A stretch of 10,720 bases of DNA, taken from Bacteroidota bacterium (GTDB taxonomy: Bacteria > Bacteroidota > Bacteroidia > Bacteroidales > Marinifilaceae). The DNA lies in assembly GCA_023400335.1 (NCBI GenBank), contig JAEXFF010000200.1, positions 1 through 10,720 of the forward strand, written 5' to 3'. This document shows, in pieces, positions 4,675-10,720 of this stretch. Within the stretch, counting starts at the first letter, position 1. Every line of letters starts with the position of its first letter. The position numbers and the translations under genes are program-made. The notes beneath the pieces were generated by a model that was given only the letters and a program-made list of their open reading frames with translations, did no database searches and was not told the origin of the DNA.

Positions 4675-7600
4675 ATGAAAAGAGCATTATTCGTTTTTAC
4701 TGCCGGGATCATTCTTTTACTAGGGGTTGTCTCGTGGGAATATATCTTTGATCGTCAGCACATGGACAGTTGGGCCGGACATTTTGAAAAGCGCTTACAT
4801 CAAAAGGAAACGGAAGCGGATGAAATGCTTTTACAATTTAAAGATACTGTAGACATTAATGAATATAACTGGGATGAAGATTTAATATTTGTCGGATTTA
4901 AAGATAAAAAGATTTTTTTCTGGACAAATGAAATTGTAGGGATGGATGGTTTGTATGAGGTGTTAAATACGAATGAAAATTTTTTAAAAATCAACAATGC
5001 TTTTTACGAGGTACGGAAAAAGACATACGGGAATTCGGAGTATTTTGCGCTTTTGCATATTATGGACAGTTATCCTTATAAAAATAAATATGTAAAAAAC
5101 CAATTCGGAAAATTTTTGGGGGTGGGAAGGGAAAATGCTGATAATATTAGTGTCAAGCGTTTTGCCGCTGATGAAGAACCTGTCATTGTCAATAAAGAAG
5201 GGGAGAAGCTTTTTTATATTGAACATAATGAAGATTTTAAAGACCGTTCCGTGAATTATATCTTTATCGTATGTTATTTATTGTTTTTTTTGAGCCTTTT
5301 TTATATCTATGATCAGTTATTAGCTTCGGCCGCTTCTTTCCGGATACAAATTATATACATCCTTGGGTTTATTCTCTTTTTATGGGGATTACGGTATGTT
5401 ATGCTTATGAATGAAGTGCCGGCTTCTCTCTACCGGCTTCCTGTATTTGATAAAAGCATCATTCAGGGTGGATTGGTTTACTCGATTGGGGATTTGGTAA
5501 TGTCGGCTTTTTCGATTGTTCAGGTTTTGTATATCACTTTTGCCAATTTAAAAGTCAACTATCAGAGTGTACAGTTGAAACGTTTCCGGTATAAGATCTT
5601 TTGCGGCTTTTTAGTTTTTGCTTTTTTCTATATTCTCTTTTTAAATTATTCCATCGGTTCTTTGATCGAGACGACAGATGTGCATATGAATATTGCCCGG
5701 GTTGTAAATGTAGGGAGCGCTTCTGTATTGGCTTTTGTATCGCTTATCATGGGAGGGTTGGGTTTGATCATTATTGTAGACGGGTCTGTCAGTATGATCA
5801 AGGCCTTGCTTCCCATGAAGATTGTTCTGTGCATAAGCGTAGGTATTCTGGGCTTTTTAGCTTTATGTTGTTTCGGGGCAGATGCCTACATAAATGGGTG
5901 GGGATGCTTGTTTTTATTGTTTTTATATGTTTTGCTTATTTTAAACCGGTATTGGGTGAAAAGGGATGTACAGCGGAGCGTGTATCTGCTTATTATGGCT
6001 TTACTGTCTATTTACCTGGTATTGGTGGCAAAAAAATATGAACAGTATCGGGAGTTGACCCAAAGAGCGGGATATGCAACGGAATTGATAGAGGAACGGG
6101 ATTATAATTTTGAAAACAAATTAATTGAAATCAGTGCTCAAATTAATGATTCGGAGATTATTGCAGATTTTGTTGCAAATTATAACGAGGAATTTTTAAA
6201 GATGTGTTTGACAGACGATCTGTTAGACTTAAAGGGTTACAATTATATATCCGAAATTACCTTGTGCCGGGAGTACGATAGTTTGTGGTTAGAACCGGAT
6301 AAAATTTTATACAGTTGCCGGGAATATTTCAATGAATTGATTTCAAATCATTGTATTCAGATAGAGCATTCGGATTTTTATGCTATCACGGTATTTGATG
6401 GCTTTGTATCTTATATCGGCCGGTTTGTGTTTGGGGATGTCGTTTTATATTTGCGTTTTGATTCCACCAAAGATAGCGAAGGAGCGGGGTATCCTCAAAT
6501 TTTATCCCGTAAATCAATAGAAGGTGAAAATATTGCCTATCCCTATTCTTATGCTAAATATAAGAGCAGGCAACTGATATATTCTTCGGGAGAATTTAAT
6601 TATTACAAATCCTTAGATTTTTTCGGGGAATACAGTGGAAATATAGAGATTGTCGAAAAGGACGATTATTCTCATATGATTATACCTGTGGATAAAGATT
6701 GTGTGTTGGTAATGAGTCTTTCTGATAGTATATTTTCTTTGTATTATGTCAATGTATTGTATGCTTTTTTTATTTGTATCCTCCTTTCCTCTTATGGGCT
6801 GTTTTTCCGACGGAATTATCCTTTGAATTACAGGAGGGGAACCCTAAAGGCCAAAATCAAAAACAGTATTATTTCTTTGATATTCGGCTTATTCGTAATT
6901 CTGACAACTTTGTCTATTTCTTTGAATACAAAAAGTTTTGAAAAGCGGCATAATTCCAAAGCCATGGAATTTTTGAAGTTTATCAATAAAGAACTGGAGC
7001 GCCTGGAATGTGTGGAGTATCTGGAATGTCCTGAGATTATGGATGTATTGGTGGAGTTATCGGAAGTATTGAAGATTGATATTAACATTTATTCTCAGCA
7101 GGGCATGTTAGTAGCAACTTCCCGTCCGGAAATTTTCAGTACCGGTTTTAACGGTTATCTGATAGACGCTAAGGCCTTGAAAAGTATTGTGGGCCAAGGG
7201 GCTATGAGTTACGTCGGCAAAGGACATATCGGAGAGTTGGATTATATGTCTGTTTATATGCCGTTAGTGTTGGAGAATGGGAAATCGTATGTGATTCATG
7301 TTCCTTATTTTACTCAAAACGATGAGTTGAATATGGATATTGTGATTATGGTGATTATTGCTATTAATATTGCCATTGTCGTTATGGTATTGGCATTTAT
7401 CCTCTCGGGAATTGTTGCCGAAAGGGTAACCAAACCGTTGCAGTTAGTAAATGATAAGCTGAAAGAGATGCGCATCGGGGGGAAAAATGAAAAAATTGAT
7501 TACGAACGGCAGGACGAGGTCGGAAGACTGGTGAGGGAGTATAATAATATGGTTGAAAAACTGGAAGACAATATAAATCAGCTGGCCAGGTCTGAACGGG

Positions 7601-8259
7601 AGAGTGCATGGCGTGAAATGGCCCGTCAGATCGCTCATGAGATCAAGAATCCTCTTACTCCTATGAAATTGAATATTCAATTTATGCAACGTTCTTTACA
7701 AGTAGAGGATCCCCAGGAATTCAAACGAAGGTTCAAAGATATTTCGACAATATTAATAGAACAAATCGACCATATGGCTTCAATTGCCTCTGCTTTTTCA
7801 GATTTCGCGAAAATGCCCGTATCCCAAAGGGAAGTGTTTGACATTAGTGAGATGACTAATCGTGCTGTTCTGTTGTTTGCGAAAAATGTGGATGATCTGA
7901 GTTATGCCATTGAGCCTCATATTCAGGTTTGTGCCGATAAAGGACAGGTCTACAGAGTGATTATCAATGTGTTGAAGAATGCTGTACAGAGTATTCCGGA
8001 AGGAAGAGCCGGAAAAATTGAAGTCGATGTTTCCCGTAAGGAAAAAAATGTTGTCATCCGTATTAAAGATAACGGTTGTGGCATTCCCGATGAACTGAGA
8101 AATAAAATTTTCGAACCGAATTTTACAACTAAAACCAGTGGAATGGGACTTGGATTAGCCATTTCCCGTCGGATTATGGAAAGTATGGAAGGTACTATTG
8201 AGTTTAAGAGTCTGGAAATCGGAACAGAATTTATAATCACTTTAGAGACATATAAATAG
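4675..8259 (+). CDS. Large polytopic sensor histidine kinase, NtrY-like
   Basis: The protein has 1194 residues. The cytoplasmic C-terminus holds a HAMP linker (about 914-966), an H-box with AWREMARQIAHEIKNPLTP (phosphoacceptor His988), an N-box with NVLKNAVQSIP (Asn1102), a G1 box DNGCGIP (from Asp1132), FEPNFTTK, and a G2 box GMGLGLA (from about 1156). All catalytic motifs look intact. AWRExARxIAHEIKNPLTP is the signature I associate with NtrY-type kinases, whose usual partners are NtrC-type regulators. Hydropathy by eye gives about 12 membrane segments: near 5-22, 194-217, 224-246, 267-290, 307-327, 346-370, 381-401, 408-427, 436-455, 691-710, 731-750 and 889-913. With the N-terminus inside, this places three soluble regions outside the cytoplasm (about 23-193, 456-690 and 751-888) and the kinase inside, as required. 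The basic stretch FRRNYPLNYRRGTLKAKIK lies on the inside, as expected. I recognise no known domain in the outer regions, and the signal is unknown. No response regulator gene is adjacent. Confidence 0.93.
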   Translation: MKRALFVFTAGIILLLGVVSWEYIFDRQHMDSWAGHFEKRLHQKETEADEMLLQFKDTVDINEYNWDEDLIFVGFKDKKIFFWTNEIVGMDGLYEVLNTNENFLKINNAFYEVRKKTYGNSEYFALLHIMDSYPYKNKYVKNQFGKFLGVGRENADNISVKRFAADEEPVIVNKEGEKLFYIEHNEDFKDRSVNYIFIVCYLLFFLSLFYIYDQLLASAASFRIQIIYILGFILFLWGLRYVMLMNEVPASLYRLPVFDKSIIQGGLVYSIGDLVMSAFSIVQVLYITFANLKVNYQSVQLKRFRYKIFCGFLVFAFFYILFLNYSIGSLIETTDVHMNIARVVNVGSASVLAFVSLIMGGLGLIIIVDGSVSMIKALLPMKIVLCISVGILGFLALCCFGADAYINGWGCLFLLFLYVLLILNRYWVKRDVQRSVYLLIMALLSIYLVLVAKKYEQYRELTQRAGYATELIEERDYNFENKLIEISAQINDSEIIADFVANYNEEFLKMCLTDDLLDLKGYNYISEITLCREYDSLWLEPDKILYSCREYFNELISNHCIQIEHSDFYAITVFDGFVSYIGRFVFGDVVLYLRFDSTKDSEGAGYPQILSRKSIEGENIAYPYSYAKYKSRQLIYSSGEFNYYKSLDFFGEYSGNIEIVEKDDYSHMIIPVDKDCVLVMSLSDSIFSLYYVNVLYAFFICILLSSYGLFFRRNYPLNYRRGTLKAKIKNSIISLIFGLFVILTTLSISLNTKSFEKRHNSKAMEFLKFINKELERLECVEYLECPEIMDVLVELSEVLKIDINIYSQQGMLVATSRPEIFSTGFNGYLIDAKALKSIVGQGAMSYVGKGHIGELDYMSVYMPLVLENGKSYVIHVPYFTQNDELNMDIVIMVIIAINIAIVVMVLAFILSGIVAERVTKPLQLVNDKLKEMRIGGKNEKIDYERQDEVGRLVREYNNMVEKLEDNINQLARSERESAWREMARQIAHEIKNPLTPMKLNIQFMQRSLQVEDPQEFKRRFKDISTILIEQIDHMASIASAFSDFAKMPVSQREVFDISEMTNRAVLLFAKNVDDLSYAIEPHIQVCADKGQVYRVIINVLKNAVQSIPEGRAGKIEVDVSRKEKNVVIRIKDNGCGIPDELRNKIFEPNFTTKTSGMGLGLAISRRIMESMEGTIEFKSLEIGTEFIITLETYK

Positions 8260-8390
8260 AATGATTATTTTCTTTTCAGGTGGGTGCGCTCTTTGTAGGA
8301 AAACTTTACCCATATTTTTTATTTTATAAAATGATGTGTTTAGTAGTAGATTCTTTATAAGTTTACCTTTTAAATCCTAGAAAAACGATT

Positions 8391-8918
8391 ATGTTATTTC
8401 AATTTATTATCATAGGTGTAATTGTTTTGACAGCCTTAGTCGTGGTATGGTGGCTATACCGGAGGGTACATGCACCTGCCGGACCTGAAAGAACGTTAGT
8501 TACTGAAAATCTTATTCCCTTTTTACGTTTGACAGCGGAAGATTTGATAAAATTAGCTAATGCAGATTACATGGAGCAGTTGGATGCCTTGCTGAAAGAA
8601 TCGGATGTGGAGAGCCGTATGCCTGTATTTTATCAGAATTATCAGGAATTAAATAAGAAAAACAGAGAAGCTTACTTTCAAAATTTGCTGGATATTCTGC
8701 GTAAAGATCAAAAAGATTACATTGACAATTTGCTGAATAATCGTTCAGATATTTCTACTCAGGAAATTTTATTATTGATTTTAATGAAGTTAGGAGTCAG
8801 TAATAAAGCGATAGCCAAAGTTTTATTTATCACTCCTGACACATTAAAAAAAAGAAAGTCGCGTTTGAAAGTTAAAATGGAAAAGAACCGGGACAAAAAA
8901 GACAAACAGGAAAAATAG
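8391..8918 (+). CDS. Membrane-tethered LuxR-type helix-turn-helix protein
   Basis: The protein has 175 residues. Residues about 4-24 (FIIIGVIVLTALVVVWWLY) form a single membrane anchor followed by RR, which predicts a cytoplasmic C-terminus. Residues 35-115 are charged, probably helical or coiled, and match no family I know. Residues about 122-165 (STQEILLLILMKLGVSNKAIAKVLFITPDTLKKRKSRLKVKM) read as a LuxR/GerE-type HTH, with the usual order L-x-KLGxSNKxIAxxLxITPDTLKKRKSRL. A lysine-rich tail follows. Many Bacteroidota regulators carry this HTH after a membrane segment and a periplasmic repeat domain; here there is no outer sensor domain at all. It could bind DNA at the membrane, be released by proteolysis, or respond to a partner. 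It starts 131 bp after the kinase gene on the same strand and precedes pssA. DNA binding is inferred from sequence pattern only. Confidence 0.8.
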   Translation: MLFQFIIIGVIVLTALVVVWWLYRRVHAPAGPERTLVTENLIPFLRLTAEDLIKLANADYMEQLDALLKESDVESRMPVFYQNYQELNKKNREAYFQNLLDILRKDQKDYIDNLLNNRSDISTQEILLLILMKLGVSNKAIAKVLFITPDTLKKRKSRLKVKMEKNRDKKDKQEK

Positions 8919-9000
8919 GTGTCAAATCCTTTGAGAAACGCTAGGAAAAGAAAAAATTATTTTCGTATACTTGTCAGCGGTAAATTTATAAAGGAAATAA

Positions 9001-9018
9001 CTGGAGATTTGTTTCCAG
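9001..9018 (+). repeat. Small inverted repeat in the pssA leader
   Basis: CTGGA (9001-9005) and TCCAG (9014-9018) could form a five-pair hairpin with an 8-base loop in the pssA leader. No U-run follows, so it is not a terminator. Upstream, TATTTTCG (8958-8965) and TATACTTG (8966-8973) are near matches to the -7 element, but neither has a TTTG at good spacing. The promoter of pssA is therefore undecided. Confidence 0.3.
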
Positions 9019-9070
9019 ACAATTGAATACAGTTGGTAACGACATAGAAAATACAAATAGAGGAACGAAT

Positions 9071-9805
9071 ATGAAAAAACATATACCTAATTTAATTACA
9101 GGTTTGAACGTAATATCCGGTAGTATAGCAATATTTATGGTAATGTATGGTTATCCTGAATTAGCGGCAGCTTTTATTTTGTTAGGGATGATTTTCGATT
9201 TTTTCGATGGTTTGGTAGCTCGTTTGTTACATGTTAAATCGGAAATGGGTAAGGAATTGGATTCTTTGGCAGATGTGATTAGTTTCGGAGTGGCGCCTGC
9301 TTTTTTAGCGCATCTGCTTTTACGGAATATTGTTTTTGCAGGAGGAGAAGCGAGCCTTTCCGGAGGAAGTATAGGGCAGCTGCTTATTCTTTTTTCTCCT
9401 GTGCTCATTCCTTTTTTTTCTGCCTTTAGATTGGCTAAATTTAATTTAGATACCCGTCAGACCCGTTCTTTTATTGGGATGCCTGTACCGGCTCATGCCT
9501 TATTTTGGGTGGCCTTGATTTTTGCATCCCGTTATTTACCGGAAATATATACTGCATTTTTTGGAAATATAGGGGTTTTGGTTGCTTGTATCGTTATTCT
9601 GTCCTTATTACTGATTAGTGAATTGCCCATGTTTTCACTAAAGATTTCCGGTTTCGGATGGCAGGAAAATAAAATCAGGTATCTTTATTTTCTGACTTTA
9701 ATGGTGATAGCTTTAATAGGTGGTTTAGCTGTTATTCTATTCATTATTCCCCTTTATATTCTTTTTTGTGTCATAAATGCTTTAATAAATATCAGCAAAA
9801 AGTAA
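9071..9805 (+). CDS. pssA: CDP-diacylglycerol--serine O-phosphatidyltransferase (phosphatidylserine synthase)
   Basis: The protein has 244 residues. The full CDP-alcohol phosphotransferase signature D-G-x2-A-R-x8-G-x3-D-x3-D is present, with D46, G47, A50, R51, G60, D64 and D68. The four aspartates (D46, D64, D68 and the nearby D43 of DFFDG) are the metal and catalytic positions of the family. The opening KKHIPNLITGLNVISGSIAI is typical of PssA rather than of phosphatidylglycerol-phosphate synthase. The remainder is hydrophobic with about six membrane segments, matching the integral-membrane type. It joins CDP-diacylglycerol and L-serine to give phosphatidylserine and CMP, the first committed step to phosphatidylethanolamine. 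I preferred the ATG at 9071 because it starts just before the family N-terminus and follows AGGAACGA; the in-frame ATG at 9023 adds 16 polar residues without support. No decarboxylase gene is beside it in the window. Confidence 0.95.
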   Translation: MKKHIPNLITGLNVISGSIAIFMVMYGYPELAAAFILLGMIFDFFDGLVARLLHVKSEMGKELDSLADVISFGVAPAFLAHLLLRNIVFAGGEASLSGGSIGQLLILFSPVLIPFFSAFRLAKFNLDTRQTRSFIGMPVPAHALFWVALIFASRYLPEIYTAFFGNIGVLVACIVILSLLLISELPMFSLKISGFGWQENKIRYLYFLTLMVIALIGGLAVILFIIPLYILFCVINALINISKK

Positions 9806-9813
9806 GGAAGTTG

Positions 9814-9831
9814 CTTTATTTCGAAATAAAG
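9814..9831. repeat. Perfect 18-bp palindrome downstream of pssA
   Basis: CTTTATTTCGAAATAAAG reads identically on both strands. It starts 8 bp after the pssA stop. As RNA it can fold only by opening a few central bases, and no U-tract follows, so it is a poor intrinsic terminator. It could be an operator for a dimeric regulator, a transcript-end stabilising hairpin, or chance. Confidence 0.5.
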
Positions 9832-9893
9832 GTTACCGTTTGAGGAAAGGCGGAATACCGGGGTACAGAGTTTTATTTTTGAAGATTATCCGG

Positions 9894-10064
9894 TTTGTTT
9901 TAAAGGTAAACAGAAATTTCATCGTTAATTTTAATGCTATTTAGGATGTGGTTGCCTATTCCCCGAAAAGACTGAAGATTATACTTCAAGCTTGGGAAGG
10001 GAAAGAGGATATCCTGGTCAGTAGAGAGCGGGTGGCAGCTTTTAAAAAATGGATGGACAGGTAA
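9894..10064 (+). pseudogene. LytTR DNA-binding domain remnant with in-frame stop
   Basis: The frame reads FVLKVNRNFIVNFNAI, TAG at 9942-9944, then DVVAYSPKRLKIILQAWEGK, EDILVSRERVAAFKKWMDR and TAA at 10062-10064. This is the C-terminal half of a LytTR domain: the (V/H)-R-N/S-F-I-V-N block, then the beta-strand with the bound-loop region, and the final LVSRERVxxFKxWM block. The first half of the domain and the whole N-terminal sensor or receiver region are absent; upstream the frame is open but no longer resembles the family. A GTG at 9948 could start a 38-residue peptide, but that would lack the DNA-binding core. Intact relatives bind direct repeats as one-component or two-component regulators. 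Confidence 0.75.
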
Positions 10065-10122
10065 GGAATGCTGTGCAGGAAGATTATTATTTTAGCCGGC
10101 GCGATGGCCCCTAAAGAATCTT

Positions 10123-10720
10123 TCAAAGGTCTGCATCTACGAGCGGGTCGTAGGAGACATAATCATAATCGGGAGAAATTTTAATCCTGTTCGCTTGCAT
10201 AGGAGAACCTTCCGGACCGGAAACAGACGGTATGGATTGTACTGCAGAGGTATTGGCAATAAATGTGTTGTCTTTCGTCTTCTTGAATGGAGTTGTCCCG
10301 ATTTGAGTGATGACAACGAGACCGGCAATTACAGCAGCAGCAATCCCGTATTTCAGGGAACGTTGTATCCAATTCCCGGATTCTGTATTAATATAATCGG
10401 GAGAAACGGGTACCGAAGAGAGCTCAACCTGACGAATCCTTTTGATGCGGGAAGTCCGTTTAAGTACTTCTATTTTTTCCATGCCCAGCACTGGAAACAG
10501 AAAATTCTTTTCTGACGGTTCGAATAAAATATGAAAACGGCGGTCTGTATAAAAACTACCAATTCCCTCAAAGTTTATTCTTTCCCGTTGATTGAGGCGT
10601 ATTTTTAAGTCCTCGCAAAAGAATTCGATTTGCTTTATGGCTTTATCGTAAGAGATATTTTCCTTACACGCGATCCAATTGGCCAGTAAACCGTCATTAT
10701 GGGTCAGATTACAATTGAAT
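10123..10720 (-). CDS. HU-CCDC81-type membrane-anchored protein, C-terminal part, cut by window edge
   Basis: The reverse strand is open from the window edge (first full codon at 10719) to the TGA at 10125-10123, giving 198 visible residues. The beginning, FNCNLTHNDGLLANWIA, followed by EFFCEDLKIRLNQRERINFEGIGSFY, matches the two-part HU-like domain (CCDC81 prokaryotic HU domains 1 and 2) found in Bacteroidota. Here the usual pattern is N-x-HNDGLL followed by G-x-G-x-FY. After a basic linker comes one membrane segment (about residues 122-141, YGIAAAVIAGLVVITQIG) and a 55-residue polar tail. Many relatives end in a peptidoglycan-binding SPOR domain; none is present here. The N-terminus and promoter lie beyond the edge. 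The topology implied is HU domain inside and tail outside. The family is thought to link DNA or cytoplasmic partners to the envelope, but its exact role is not established. Confidence 0.85.
   Translation of the reverse strand, partial: FNCNLTHNDGLLANWIACKENISYDKAIKQIEFFCEDLKIRLNQRERINFEGIGSFYTDRRFHILFEPSEKNFLFPVLGMEKIEVLKRTSRIKRIRQVELSSVPVSPDYINTESGNWIQRSLKYGIAAAVIAGLVVITQIGTTPFKKTKDNTFIANTSAVQSIPSVSGPEGSPMQANRIKISPDYDYVSYDPLVDADL

Noticed and set aside
4184..4687. 167-codon minus-strand frame
   Set aside because: It is antisense to rlmH, which is conserved along its whole length. The composition is that of a shadow frame.
5601..6041. 146-codon plus-strand frame inside the kinase gene
   Set aside because: It is an alternative frame of membrane-segment codons. 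The kinase frame is continuous and shows proper hydrophobic periodicity.
9023..9070. Upstream ATG extending pssA by 16 residues
   Set aside because: The extra residues are polar and unlike the PssA N-terminus, which starts at the ATG at 9071 behind AGGAACGA.
10195..10515. 106-codon plus-strand frame
   Set aside because: It is antisense to the HU-CCDC81 gene, which shows family motifs on the minus strand.
1..10720. CRISPR array, transposase or complete insertion sequence
   Set aside because: I saw no regularly spaced direct repeats and no frame resembling a transposase or integrase anywhere in the window.

Overview
The window looks like chromosomal DNA from an anaerobic member of the Bacteroidota, most likely the order Bacteroidales. 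It is A+T-rich. Several genes carry the lineage's characteristic promoter (TTTG, about 21 bases, TAnnTTTG), and Shine-Dalgarno signals are weak. It also contains a CCDC81-type HU protein, a family typical of this phylum, and an oxygen-sensitive class III ribonucleotide reductase. No genus can be named from the sequence alone.

Layout. (1) 1-780, minus: the N-terminal 260 residues of the anaerobic ribonucleotide reductase NrdD, running off the left edge. (2) 781-3900: a gene-poor, decayed stretch. A very good promoter (1141-1173) drives a convincing cobalamin riboswitch (1235-1402), but no intact gene follows. Downstream lie an unrecognised short reading frame and the wreck of a sigma-54-dependent response regulator (1674-2373), which has an ACG in place of its start codon, a nonsense codon and a large internal deletion. 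Next is one intact minus-strand gene (2411-3244) for an all-helical protein of unknown function with an R-x6-H motif. Last is a broken excisionase-type helix-turn-helix gene (3581-3870). (3) 3885-4102: a minus-strand tRNA with anticodon CAU (probably tRNA-Ile2), with its terminator and a near-perfect promoter whose -33 element forms a palindrome with a TTTG facing rlmH. (4) 4172-9805, all plus strand: rlmH (23S rRNA pseudouridine-1915 methyltransferase); a 1194-residue, roughly 12-TM NtrY-like sensor histidine kinase; a small membrane-tethered LuxR-type helix-turn-helix protein; and pssA (phosphatidylserine synthase). (5) 9814-10064: a perfect 18-bp palindrome and a LytTR-domain remnant with an in-frame stop. 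(6) 10123-10720, minus: the C-terminal part of a membrane-anchored HU-CCDC81 protein, running off the right edge.

How the parts may fit. rlmH and the kinase are 29 bp apart and are probably co-transcribed. The kinase has no response regulator beside it. The tethered helix-turn-helix protein and the phospholipid synthase lie downstream on the same strand, which suggests, without proving, an envelope or membrane-lipid signalling neighbourhood. The left part looks like an eroded insertion next to the 3' end of a tRNA gene. Three separate regulatory genes (NtrC-type, excisionase-type HTH, LytTR) are broken within this window, and a cobalamin riboswitch has been left without an obvious target. The points most worth following are the orphan riboswitch, the partnerless giant kinase with the tethered HTH protein, and the intact R-x6-H protein among pseudogenes. 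I see no clear new system that the sequence alone can establish.
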